A stretch of 64,000 nucleotides of DNA from Atherix ibis (Eukaryota > Arthropoda > Insecta > Diptera > Athericidae). Under the pieces are notes generated by a model. That model was not told where the DNA came from. It did not search any database and worked only from the letters and a program-made list of their open reading frames with translations. Below, in pieces: positions 25,297-36,443 of this stretch. The stretch's first letter is position 1; every line of letters begins with the position of its first letter. The stretch is taken from positions 86,063,696-86,127,695 of the forward strand of contig OY282606.1 in NCBI GenBank assembly GCA_958298945.1. Reading direction: 5' to 3'. The position numbers and the translations under genes were made by a program.

Positions 25297-26755
25297 TAGA
25301 GATGAGAAGATAAAGAAGGTGAAGAAGATGAAGAAGATGAAGAAGATGAAGAAGATGAAGAAAATGAATAAGATGAAAAAGATGAAATAGATGAAGAAAA
25401 TAAAGAAGATGAACAAGATGAAGGAGATGAAGAAGATGAAGAAAATAAAGAAGATGAAGAAGATGAAGAAAATGAAGAAGATGAAGAAAATGAAGAATAT
25501 AAAGAAGATGAAGGAGATGAAGATGATGAAGACAATGAAGAAGTTGAAAAAGATGAAAAAGATGAAGAAGATGAAGAAGATGAAAAAGATGAAAAAGATG
25601 AAGAAGATGAAGAAGATTAAGAAGATGAACAAGATGAAGGGATGAAGATCATGAAGAAAATGAAGAAGTTGAAGAAGATGAAGAAAATAAAGAGATGAAG
25701 AAGATAAAGAAGGTGAAGAAGATGAAGAAGATGAAGAAGATGAAGAAGATGAAGAAAATGAAGAAAATGAAAAAGATGAAGAAGATGAAGTAAGTGAAGA
25801 AGAAGATGAAGAAGATGAAGAAAATAAAGAAGATGAACAAGAGAAGAATATGAAGAAGATGAAGAAGATGAAGGAAATGAAGAAGATGAAAAAGATGAAG
25901 AAGATGAAGAAGCTTAAGAAGATGAAGAAAATGAAGAAGATGAAGAAAATGAAGAAGATGAAAAAGATGAAGAAGATGAAGAAAATAAAGAGGATGAAGA
26001 AGATGAATAAAATATAAAATATAAAGAAGATGAAGGAGATGAAGGAGATGAAGAAGATGAAGAAGATGAAGAAGATGAAGAAAATGAATAAGATGAAAAA
26101 GATGAAATAGATGAAGAAAATAAAGAAGATGAACAAGATGAAGGAGATGAAGAAGATGAAGAAAATAAAGAAGATGAAGAAGATGAAGAAAATGAAGAAG
26201 ATGAAGAAAATGAAGAATATAAAGAAGATGAAGGAGATGAAGATGATGAAGACAATGAAGAAGTTGAAAAAGATGAAAAAGATGAAGAAGATGAAGAAGA
26301 TGAAAAAGATGAAAAAGATGAAAAAGATGAAGAAGATGAAGAAGATTAAGAAGATGAACAAGATGAAGGGATGAAGATCATGAAGAAAATGAAGAAGTTG
26401 AAGAAGATGAAGAAAATAAAGAGATGACGAAGATAAAGAAGGTGAAGAAGATGAAGAAGATGAAGAAGATGAAGAAGATGAAGAAAATGAAGAAAATGAA
26501 AAAGATGAAGAAGATGAAGTAAGTGAAGAAGAAGATGAAGAAGATGAAGAAAATAAAGAAGATGAACAAGAGAAGAATATGAAGAAGATGAAGAAGATGA
26601 AGGAAATGAAGAAGATGAAAAAGATGAAGAAGATGAAAAAAGTGAAGAAGATGAAGAAGATGAAGAATATGAAGAAGATGAAGCAGATGAAGAAGATAAA
26701 AATGATGAAAAATATGAAGAAGATAATAAAGATGATGAAGATGATGAAGAACAAA
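25297..26755. repeat. GAA/GAT trinucleotide array with ~720-bp duplication
   Basis: The + strand is almost wholly gaagat-type repeats. Irregular landmarks (gatgaaatagatgaagaaaa at 25381 and 26101) show that the left half recurs 720 bp downstream. Further right the offset is about 729 because of a small indel. Translating it gives Phe/Ile/Ser- or Lys/Met-only strings in several frames on both strands, so the long open frames here are products of base composition and not genes. Confidence 0.93.
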
Positions 26756-29204
26756 AAGAGGGAATCTGAGAGGAAAAGAGGGGATCTGCGACAATGTTCC
26801 ATTCATAAAGGGCCCAAGCAGGAAATCAAAGAAGCATGCGTTTCGCGAACAAAGGTATCTGTGTGCCACTACCTAGATCTAGTCCACTGACCTGGTGAAA
26901 TTCATTACTTTCTAAGTCTGTTTTGTACATTGATTGGACGTATCTCAATCCCTATGGTCGTAGGCGGCTATGGTATACTCGTAAAGTCATAGGACAGATA
27001 TGCCACGTTAAATAACATTATACTAATACTACTCTCACACATGATTTTAATTTTGGTAATATCAACCGTTATTTTTGTTGCCAATCCTATAGATAAAAAA
27101 TTTGGACGCCACCCCTCCCCAACTGACCGGTAACTTCTACTGTAGACAAACAGTAGAAATTTCAACCTAACCCAATAACTTAACTCTCAAATTACTAAAC
27201 TGACTGTTATTATGCGATCATAACTTTTTTTTTACATCGTATTTCCCAATAGTCCCATCGTTTTGGCAACATAAAATTACCCTCGGCACATGTCCAACGG
27301 AGCTCTACATACAAAAATACATAAAGAAATAAACAAAATCTTGCGCTTGGGTGAAACTTCAGACTGGAGAATTTTGTTTGTATCTCAATCCCTCGTAGAC
27401 AGGCAGTATAAGTTTCAACTTGACCCGGTAACTTGGCGACTCTATAGAGTATAATAGCTGCAATTGGGTTTTCGTAGTCTATTAGTTGGTCATTAGAGCC
27501 TGTGGCGCATATTCCTTAAAAATAGCATACGTTTTTCGGGACCATAAGCATTTTTGAAGGGCCGAGAATAAGTGGAGCAAGTAATTTGGTCAAGTAGGCT
27601 TTGAACATCGAAAACTGATGAAAATGTAGAATGAATAAGATAAGACCGTCGATGAGCATTGAAGACTCTTGTGAGGTCAGACTATCGATTGACAATGCAG
27701 CTCCTTGAAAGGCGTGTTTCTGCTTTTTGTTATCAAAAACCAATGAACACTTGAGAGGACCTCATCTTGGTACTGTCGATAACATCTAAAGGAGCGTTAC
27801 CGAGGAGATGTAAGCGATTTCACTTGCAGCCTTCCAGCCCTAGTACAAAGTTCTCTATCAGATGTACGCCCTTTGCTTCCTATTTTAATAATAATGATAA
27901 CTTTTTAAAAGAAAGTTACTAAAACATAATAAATCTCAACTAATTTACATAAAATAAAAAAAATAAAAATTTGTACAATTTAGTTTTAAAAAAAAAGGGA
28001 ATATTCCTGATCCAAATCGATTAGCAAAGCGACCATGTCTAGTCTCGTTTCAATGGATTCTGAGTATCATCTTCAGTAGTAATACTGGACATTAGTGGGC
28101 ATCGTATACATAGTTTCTCATTTTTGAAAGGTAGACGTTCCATTTGACTGGTTCCTTAGTCTAGGTAGTACGTAGGTTCATTTTGTAGTACGTACACATG
28201 TGTACGATAGAAGATTTCCTACTTCAAGAATAGCGCCAACAAATCGTGGAGTGTTATATACCTGACATCTCGACGTTACAGTACGCATACAATAGAGGAA
28301 TAAATTTGCTTTTATGTGCACTTGTTGCGCGTCATTTTTATGTGCATTTTGTCTTGAGTGCGTTCCTCGAACGTTGGATGGCGCGGCGTTACTCTGTACA
28401 CACTTCCAAATGCTAACCGTTCGTTCAGAATGTACGCATCGACAGCATAAAATTTACGACTATTGGTATTTATGACAAAATGACTTATGTACGAATGTGT
28501 CTATTATTGATTTATGCCTGCGTATCGAACTGTCAGCATTTCAGTTTTAGTGAATGGATTTTTCGAAGGGATTACTTGCATAAAAGCACTTTCAAAACGG
28601 GTGGGCTGAAATGGTAGTCATTCCGATACTCTATTAATAAGGCGCTAGTGATCTGTAAAAAAGTAAAGCATTTGTTTTTTAAATTCTTATTGCAAATATT
28701 TTGAATTTTCCCACTTTTTTTTTTTAACGGAAAATGCTATTTTTTTCTTATTTTCATCTAAATTTGATATTCTATTTTGGGTAAAATTAAGCCGTTTATT
28801 TTGAAAGTGGCATAAGTCTCTTTGTTTTTAAGTCGAGATATTAAAGGGTTTGCGTTTTAACACGTTTAAAAATATGGATGCTAACTTTCGAGAAGATTTA
28901 CTTGTATTTGTTATCTTATATGATATTGATATTTTTCTGAGTATAAATAATTTCGTATAAACATTAAAAAAAACACTACTTTTCATAACGGTCAAGTGAC
29001 TTAAGCCACTTTCAAAATAAATAATTTAGAAAAATGATTGATATACATTAATTTTGTCCAACGTATTTTACTGAAGTGGTTTTGAAAGGGCATTGATTTA
29101 CTAAAATTGTTGAATAAATTACATATATAAGAATAATTAATATTTAATATAAAGGCTTGATTTAAGTATTTTTTATTTTAATATTCATAAAATACAAAAA
29201 TAAT
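26756..29204. other. Spacer with short LINE-tail-like and dispersed repeats
   Basis: No gene is recognised. Positions 26937-26966 (gtatctcaatccctatggtc) and 27376-27400 resemble the 3' tail of the retrotransposon relic at 58225-58925. Positions 27490-27800 are a diverged relative of 50795-51235. The stretch 27900-29200 shows nothing recognisable. Confidence 0.5.
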
Positions 29205-29206
29205 TA

Positions 29207-30497
29207 CGAGGGTCATTCAACAAGTACTTAGCCTACAAAAGAAAAACGAAAATTTTGGAAAGGTGGCAATTTATTTTTCCACATCATCTCCTTCAAGCTC
29301 GATACACTTGGCCCAGCGATGCTCTAACTTTTTTAACCCATCCAAAAAATACATTTTCTCGAGGGAAGCAAAATAGGCCTCCGTGGCGACGATGACCTCC
29401 TCATTCGACCCAAATCTATTCCCGGCGAGTGATTTTTTCAGGTTTAGAAACAAAAAGTAGTCACAGGGGGCCAAATCTGGAGAGTACGGTGGATGGGGCA
29501 GCAATTCGTAGCGCAATTCGACCAATTTGGCCATGGCGACGGTGGAGGTGTGAACCGGCGCGTTGTCGTGGTGGAACAGCACTTTTTTCTTCGCAAAGCG
29601 GGCCGCTTTTTCTTGAATTCGAAGTCAAATCGGCCCAATAAGTCAGCATAGTAGCGCCCCGTGATTGTTTTACCCTTCTCGAGGTAATCGATGTGGATCA
29701 CACCTTGTGAATCCCAGAAAACGGTGGCCATCACCTTTCCGGCCGATCGAACAGTCTTCGCCTTCTTCGGAGCACGTTCGCCGGGTGAAGTCCACTGTTT
29801 CGACTGTTCCTTGGTCTCTGGTGTGTACCAGTGAATCCATGTTTCGTCGACGGTCACGAAACGACGCAAGAACTCCGCTGGATTGCGCTGAAATAGCGCC
29901 AAACACGTCGCCGATGTGGTCTCACGGTTGCGCTTGTTTTCCGGTGTGAGCAAACGCGGCACCCATCGCGCCGACAGCTTTCTCATGCCCAGTTCTTTGT
30001 GAGGAATATGATGCACCGTTCCTACTGCGATGCCCACAGTCTCAGCTATCTCGTGAACCTTCAATCGACGGTCTGCCAACACGAGATCATGGACTTTTTT
30101 AACGTTTTCCTCCGTAGCAGCCGTTTTCGGGGTACCTGGGCATGGCTCATCAAAAACCGACGTGCGACCACGAACAAACTCGTTGAACCAATTCTTGACC
30201 GTCGCCATCGAAGCAGAAGAGTCACCATACACAGCACCCAAGCGATCTTTGATTTCGCTGCTTGTTTTCCCTTCCAAAACAAGAATCTAATCACCGAACG
30301 ATATTGTTCTTTTTCCATTTTTGTGCAACCGACCGACACGCTCACTTTCAAAGGCTCTCAAAACAAAACTAATGAACGGAATCCACTGAAACTTTGACAG
30401 TAGGCTATTAACAAAATATACTGCACGATGGTAAATTTCTTTTGTGACAGCAGTTCCATCGGGCGGTGGGGCTTAGTACTTGTTGAATGACCCTCGT
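29207..30497 (-). mobile_element. Near-complete mariner, 1291 bp
   Basis: Both ends are present: cgagggtcattcaacaagta at 29207 and its inverse ending tgaatgaccctcg at 30497, bordered by TA at 29205-29206 and 30498-30499. The terminal repeats pair over about 27 bp. Length and DD34D transposase fit a full mariner. This is the best-preserved copy of its family here. Relatives are at 1295-2466, 31750-31839 and 42295-43557. Confidence 0.95.
29271..30318 (-). pseudogene. Mariner transposase with two frameshifts
   Basis: The start codon is at 30318 (MEKEQYRSVIRFLF). The order of parts is: N-terminal helix-turn-helix (ATVKNWFNEFVRGRTS), second helix-turn-helix (KVHEIAETVGIAVGTVHH), WVPRLLTPENKRN, FVTVDETWIHWY (first catalytic Asp), KVMATVFWDSQGVIHIDYLE, FHHDNAPVHTS (second), YSPDLAPCDYFLF (third) and the C-terminal CIELEGDDVEK. 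Against the 42-kb copy, one T is missing near 30284 (FLFLEGK becomes FLFWKGK) and one base near 29600, so two single-base frameshifts disable a gene of about 348 codons. All three catalytic Asp codons survive. Confidence 0.93.
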
Positions 30498-30557
30498 AGG
30501 TCATTTTGAAACATTATGTAAGCATAAGTAATTTATATGAAAATACATCAGTTCAAT

Positions 30558-31520
30558 TTAATTTTCGTCATCAATAGGAGTGATTAAGTCCTCGGAAATC
30601 GTGTTTTGTTTCAAATTTTTAAAATAACTGTGGTATATTGGGGGTATATAACTAAGCAAGTCCATCATGTCTTTGTATTTTGCTGAAGAAACAGGACGAG
30701 ATCCAGCGTATAACGGATCGATCTCTATTTGTGAATAACGCCTAGGTCTTCTTCTTTTTGGTGACAAATTCAAACTTAGAAATTCATCTTTTTCATCTAA
30801 AGTTAGTTTATAAAACATTTTATAGGGAATATCATGGTAAAATCGTATCCATTAAATTTTTAGCCAATTCACTTTGTTTTGGTCTGCATTTACTTTTCTT
30901 CTTGAAACAGATTTTTCCAATGATTGTGTTCAAATAAAATCCTTTCCCTCCATGTTGTGTACTGTGAAGGATTTTCTTCGGCAGGCGGCTATCATGCTAT
31001 AGTAATATTTGGAATGTATAAAACATTTGTGTTTTTTTTCAAGGCCGTTTCTATTACACCAAAGTCACGATCATTTGGTAAGTATGAATGGCCCGAAATT
31101 AAAAATTTGTGATCCAGAATTTCAAATATCGTTTTCTGAAGACTGAACAATTTTCATCCAAGTTAATGCCAGTTTTATGTTACGATTTTGTCTTGTACAT
31201 GAGTCACTATATGCAATAATATGCCTTTGAGTTGTGACATTCTTAAGATGTTTTATACAACACGAAGCAACTTCCTGAGATCCTCTTGATGCTACTGTTT
31301 CATCCCAAAGATACATGCCAATATTATTGTTATAAAAGTTATGGAATCCCAAATTTAAAACGTACATATTCCTTTTGTAATAAGATATGGAAGTCGTAAG
31401 TTTGGGAAAAGGGAATGCTTTTTGAAAGTCAAATGAAAATCCAAAATATTCATCTGGATTTTCAGCTGCTTTTTTCTGATCTTCTTGTAGACACTTTCTG
31501 GCCATTTCTGCCGATCTCAA
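30558..31520 (-). pseudogene. Broken gene of a multicopy arthropod family (DUF7869-like)
   Basis: The minus strand carries three blocks in order. The first (31520-31122) contains DFQKAFPFPKLTTSISYYKR, MYVLNLGFHNFY, MYLWDETVASRGSQEVASC and YSDSCTRQNRNIKLAL. The second, in another frame (about 31125-31050), has LDHKFLISGHSYLPNDRDFG and VIETALK. The third (to 30558) has KSVSRRKVNADQNKVNWLK, PYKMFYKLTLDEKDEFLSL and a tail ending LITPIDDEN. These resemble proteins found in many copies in insect genomes with an unassigned domain often labelled DUF7869. I know of no proven function, and a transposon origin is only likely. At least three frame disruptions make it a relic, and the N-terminal part is missing. 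Confidence 0.7.
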
Positions 31521-31593
31521 ATGTTTTACCTGATTCGCTATCTGATTGCATCATATAAAAGTCATTTTAAGAAAATAATGCTAATTATGTGTA

Positions 31594-31839
31594 CTCGTAA
31601 GTTCCAGTTACTTGCACATCCGCCTTATTCACCTGACTAAGTATCCAGCGATTATCACCTATTATTTCCTAACCTCAAAAAATAACTAGGTGGATAACGA
31701 TTTGAGAGCAACGAGACAGTTATTGATGCTGTAAATGAATTTTATTCATACTAAAAGAATGTACTGCACGATGGTAAATTTCTTTTGTGACAGCAGCTCC
31801 ATCGGGCGGTGAGGCTAAGTACTTGTTGAATGACCCTCG
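31594..31839 (+). mobile_element. Chimeric scrap of two mariner families
   Basis: Positions 31594-31743 match the C-terminal coding end of the 42-kb outer mariner (HPPYSPD, then FESNETVIDAVNEF). Positions 31750-31839 match the 5' end of the 1.29-kb mariner, ending tgttgaatgaccctcg. In the 42-kb nest the same two segments touch in the opposite order. The scrap begins ctcgtaagttcc, which is the nest junction including the last bases of the inner terminal repeat. Confidence 0.8.
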
Positions 31840-33272
31840 CTTCATCACTGATGGTTTTAAAAAAAACAGGACCATTTTGATAATAAATTCTATAGTGATC
31901 CTCACAAATAATAATAATCCCCTTTAATAAAAATTTGGGTTAAATAACCTTTTCAGGAAATATTCTTATTTAATTGAAAATTATATAAATCATTTTTTGA
32001 ATTAAAATTATTTAATAAGAAATGGTAGGTAAAATTACATTATTATTAGGGAATGCGTAACAAATGGCCTATAGAGAAAAAAATAAGAATATAAACCAAA
32101 CGATGGACTTTAATTAAATTTAATGAATGTTATTTATTAGTGTATCTTTATATAAGTATATTGAATATAGGTGGGTTGGGACAGAATGGGACGGAATGAA
32201 CAAATGGTAATATAATAAACGGCACAGTTCGCCGATTCAAACAGTAATTATCACCTTAAATCACAATGGAATCAATAATAAATAAATCAAGGAGGCTGCT
32301 GTAATGTGAACACTTTTATAAGGCGGCAAAGCTGTAATAAAATTCGGCTTATGTTAGACGGCTTTGAGCATCAATCGCAGTCGCCGATCCTGTGTGAAAA
32401 GAACGAACTGTCAATCATGATAGTGACGGGGAACCATCGACTCCTCCTGCAAATCGTTGTTGTTCTCATGTCTCAGGTATTCGTATGAATTTCGTACGAT
32501 CACCTGAATAGAAGGAATAAGTGGCTATTGGCGTATATCTTCTTTTAGCAATGCATTTATTCGATTTTATTTTATTTCAACCGTAAAGATCTCCTTCAAT
32601 TTTGCTGCCTTTTTAATGAAAATTATTACCAAAGAAACTAATTAAGCGCTACCTACCACCACCTGACTAAAGTGATTAACTTTTATGCAACAAATATTGC
32701 TCCATTCACCTGTTTTTTGGTCCATTTTATTGATTGTCTGTCTTGTGCTTCATTATCACATTTTATGGGTAAAATTTCAATAATTTACTTGCATTTCACA
32801 TTGAACCGTAACAAATTTTCCTCTCATTTAGTTTTCAGTCTACTTTGATATCTTGCACAAAATCAATAAAAACTAATTTGAAAATCAATAAATTTTGTTA
32901 TTTTGAAATTAACAATTTCAATTGTAATGATTTATATGGCAAAAAAAAAAACAATAAAAAAACTCATTATCAATTTATAAAGTATCAGATGAAAATTTTA
33001 TTTATTGCAATTCAAACAATTCTTTCGCTAATTTAAATTAAATACTAATAATTAATAATTTATTTAAATATTAATTGCAATATTATTAATGTATTAACCT
33101 TCTTTTGATAATTGAAAGGAAAATGTCTATCGATATAAAAATATCAGTTAAATAACCGTTAATGCTAAAATACATTCACTAATAAAAGTAATTATTTTAT
33201 CAGGTTGAATAGATAAAAGTATCATTTTGAGAAAGAGATTTTGAGGTTAAGAAAAAAAAATAATAGTTCGCC
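31840..33272. other. AT-rich DNA, no gene recognised
   Basis: No transposon end or family match was found. A 60-codon open frame at 32306-32488 ends next to 'caggtattcg', but it has no recognisable homology and is not called. Confidence 0.45.
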
Positions 33273-34621
33273 AAATAGCCTCATGCTCTTGGCGTTACAA
33301 AATGGCATTTGGCTCTTATCTCAACATTAAATATAAACCACCAAAAAAGAAAACAGATCGTGTTATTAGTCATTCGCGCCATTGTTTTTATATATTTTTT
33401 GTGATCAGTTGAAGTGGCATTTTTAATGGGACGTAAGGTCTTAATTCACTAGAAGGGTACGAACTCAAAGCTCTTGTATTTGCACGTATTCTGGTGTGGA
33501 TTATAAGTAAGCGAGGTTCCTTAGACATATGAGAGGTGCTATTTTATAGCGTCACGATTTTTTTGTGATCAGTTCAAGTAACATTTTTAATAGGATGTAA
33601 GGTCTTAAAAATTCAGGGATGGCGGCCAACTTAGATGAAAGATTCTGGTATGGATTATAAACAGGCGAGGTTACTTAGCTCAGAAGCTACTTTAAAGCGT
33701 CCCAATTTTTTGTAATCAGTTCAAGTGACATTTTTAGTAGAATGTAAGGTCTTAAACATTCAAGGATGTCTGCTTATTCATTAGAAGGATATGAGCTCAA
33801 TGCTCTTACGTTCAATTATATTCTGGTATGGATTATAAACAGGTGAGGTTCCTTAGACATGTACCGGAAGCTACTTTGATAGCGTCACGATTTATTGTGA
33901 TCAGTTCAAGTGACATTTTTAGTGAAACGGAAGGTCTTAAACATTCAAAGATGTCGGTCAACTCACTAGAAGAATATCTCAATGCTCTTGCGTTCGTACG
34001 TATTCTGGTATGGATTATAAGCAGGCGAGGTTCTTTAGACATAGTACAGGAGCTACTTTAATAGCGTCACAATTTTTTATGATCAGTTGAAGTGACATTT
34101 TTAGTGGGACGTAAGGTCTTAAAAATTCAGCGATGTCGGCCAACTTAGATGAAGGATTCTGGTATGGATTATAAACAGGCAAAACCGCTTAGCTCAGGAA
34201 CTACTTTAGAGCGTCTCAATTTTTTGTGATTAGTTCAAGTGACATTTTTAGTAGAATGTAAGGTCTTAAACATTCAAAGATGTCGGCCAACTCACTAGAA
34301 GAATATGAGCTTAATGCTCTTGCGTTAACATATATTCTGGTATGGATTATAAATAGGCCAGGTCTCTTAGACATATGCCAGAAGCTACTTTAATAGCGTC
34401 ACAATTTTTTATGATCAGTTGAAGTGACATTTTTAGTGGGACGTAAGGTCTTAAACGTTATTGCAATTCAAAGATGTCGGCCAACTCACTAGAAGAATAT
34501 GAACTCAATGCTCTTACGTTCGCATGTATTTTGGTGTGGATTATAAATAGGCGAGGTCCCTTAGACATATAACAGGTGCTATTTTATAGCGCCATGACCA
34601 TAAGGTCATCTGGCGATTTAA
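33273..34621. repeat. Inverted-repeat-bounded array with 514-bp higher-order unit
   Basis: The units begin near g(t/a)tgatcagtt(c/g)aagt. Starts are at 33401, 33565, 33712, 33897, 34079, 34226 and 34411. From 33565 the spacings run 147, 185, 182, 147, 185, so corresponding units recur exactly 514 bp apart three times. Each unit contains 'ggtcttaaacattcaaagat' and 'ctggtatggattataaacag'-like words. The array is bracketed by inverted repeats of about 38 bp: 33273 onward (tcgccaaatagcctcatg) and the reverse complement of about 34583-34620 (tcgccagatgaccttatg). It looks like a TIR element whose core has expanded. No coding content. Confidence 0.85.
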
Positions 34622-34632
34622 TTTTACATTGG

Positions 34633-34793
34633 AGAAACTACTTTGGTAGCCTGTGGTAAAAAGGGTAGTTTTATCTGATTTTATGGATCATATAACAATA
34701 TAATTATATATTGTAAAAGATCAAACAAGGGATTTGGAAATGTATTGATTGGATCCATCAAACAAGGGATTTGGAAATGAAGTGGTTGGTTAG
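34633..34793 (+). repeat. Left copy of sequence flanking the GAA/GAT array
   Basis: The stretch ggagaaactactttg ... gttttatctgattttatgga ... aacaagggatttggaaatg ... tggttgg recurs at 35704-35815, on the other side of the GAA/GAT array. The words 'atcaaacaagggatttggaa' also occur twice within this left copy (near 34722 and 34758). Confidence 0.8.
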
Positions 34794-34887
34794 AGGCAGG
34801 ACCAGGTAGTTGCACAAATTTATGTGGAGTGATAAGGGAGTAGTCTGCTGGTTTGCCTGCTTCATGCATGGGACACGGAAGATGGTA

Positions 34888-35703
34888 AAGAAGAAGAAGA
34901 AGATGAAAAAGATGAAAAAGATGAAGAAGATGGAGAAGATAAAAACATGAAGAAGATGAAGAAGATTAAGAAGATGAAGAAAGTGAAGAAAATGAAAAAA
35001 AAAGAAGAAGATGAAAAAGATGAAGAAGATGAAGAAAATAAAGAAGATGAAGGAGATGAAGAAGATGAAGAAAATAAAGAAGTTGAACAAGATGAAGGAG
35101 ATGAAGATAATGAAGAAAATGAAGAAGTTAAAAAAGATGAAGAAAATGAAGAAGATGAAGAAGATGAAGAAGATGAAGAAGATGAAGAAAATGAAGAAGA
35201 TGAACAAGAGAAAAATATGAAGAAGATGAAGCAGATGAAGAAGATGAAAAAGATGAAGAAGATGAAGATGATAAAAAAGATGAAGAAGATGAAGGAGATG
35301 AAGAAGATGAAAAAGATGAAGAAGATGAAGAAAATAAAGAGGATGAAGAAGATGAAGAAAATATAGAATATAAAGAAGATGAAGGAGATGAAGATGATGA
35401 AACAATGAAGAAGTTGAAAAAGATGAAGAAAATGAAGAAGATGGAAAAGATGAAGAAAATAAAGAAGATGAACAAGATGAAGAATATGAAGAAGATGAAG
35501 CGGATGAAGAAAATAAAAATGATGAAGAATATGAAGAAAATAAAGAAGATGAACAAGATGAAGAATATGAAGAAGATGAAGCAGATGAAGAAGATAAAAA
35601 TGATGAAGAATATGAAGAAAATAAAGAAGATGAACAAGATGAAGAATATGAAGAAGATGAAGCAGATGAAGAAGATAAAAATGATGAAGAATATGAAGAA
35701 TAT
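34888..35703. repeat. Second GAA/GAT array, with an 81-bp triplicate
   Basis: The + strand is gaagat/gaaaat repeats like the 25.3-kb array. Near the right end the landmark aacaagatgaagaatatgaa recurs at 35471, 35552 and 35633, so an 81-bp block is present three times. The array sits between the duplicated flanks at 34633-34793 and 35704-35815. Open frames across it are compositional. Confidence 0.92.
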
Positions 35704-35815
35704 ATGGAGAAACTACTTTGCTAGTCTGTGGAAAGAACAGTAGTTTTATCTGATTTTATGGAACAGATTATATATTGTCAAACAAGGGACTTGGAAACGA
35801 AATGGTTGGATCCAG
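35704..35815 (+). repeat. Right copy of sequence flanking the GAA/GAT array
   Basis: It matches 34633-34793 with small gaps: ggagaaactactttg, gttttatctgattttatgga, 'tatattgtcaaacaaggga' and aatggttggatcca. The array therefore lies within or between tandem copies of a larger unit. Confidence 0.78.
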
Positions 35816-36139
35816 CAGCTTTATAACGAGAGGAATCCACCTCACAAAGTAATTCTTTATTAGATAGCATTCATACAAAATGTTAGTGATGATGAACTTA
35901 TTGCCGCAGAATGGTCATAACGCACGATTGATGTTGCTAAAAGGAAATTATGGATGAGACCGATATGTCCGATTCAGATTCTGAGCAAATGACGTGCCCA
36001 GAATTTCGAAATGGATGTTGAAGGTTTTTTTAAAGTTGCCTAATCATCGATAAAAAAGGATGCGTATTGGTCCAGCCTATGTATCTGCATATGGATAATA
36101 GTGCTACCAGCCGAAGCCCATTGAGGATAACTGTGATAA

Positions 36140-36348
36140 TTGAATCTCTAACCAGCTTGCAACACTTTCATTGTCCAAAATTCCCACATGACCCCGGATA
36201 TCGAACACAACTCAACCAAGTATTAGGTCATTCGAGGCGTCATGAATGGCTTTGAGGGAAGCAAGGCTATCGCTAAAAATTACAGCACTCCCTTTTCTGT
36301 GGATACTGATCGCAACCACAATTCCCAATTTCATAGCCCACAGCTCCC
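36140..36348 (-). pseudogene. LINE RNase H domain fragment
   Basis: The minus-strand frame reads ELWAMKLGIVVAISIHRKGS, then AVIFSDSLASLKAI, and after an in-frame stop GHVGILDNES. The FSDS and GHVGIxxNE motifs are typical of the RNase H domain at the C-terminal end of I/R1-type non-LTR retrotransposon polyproteins. No reverse transcriptase is recognisable beside it. It is a short, stop-containing relic. Confidence 0.6.
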
Positions 36349-36443
36349 TTATTTCTTATAAGTTTTTTGATGGCGAATTTGCATAGCATACTTGAGCAGG
36401 TTTTTTTTTTGAATAAATAAGTTTTATAAAATGGATGTCCAAG

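Noticed and set aside
25231..26802. 523-codon minus-strand open frame rich in Phe/Ile/Ser, and Lys/Met plus-strand frames
   Set aside because: These are translations of a GAA/GAT simple repeat. Open frames exist on both strands in several frames and contain no domain.
34758..35743. Several 112-215-codon open frames
   Set aside because: Same explanation: compositional frames across the second GAA/GAT array.
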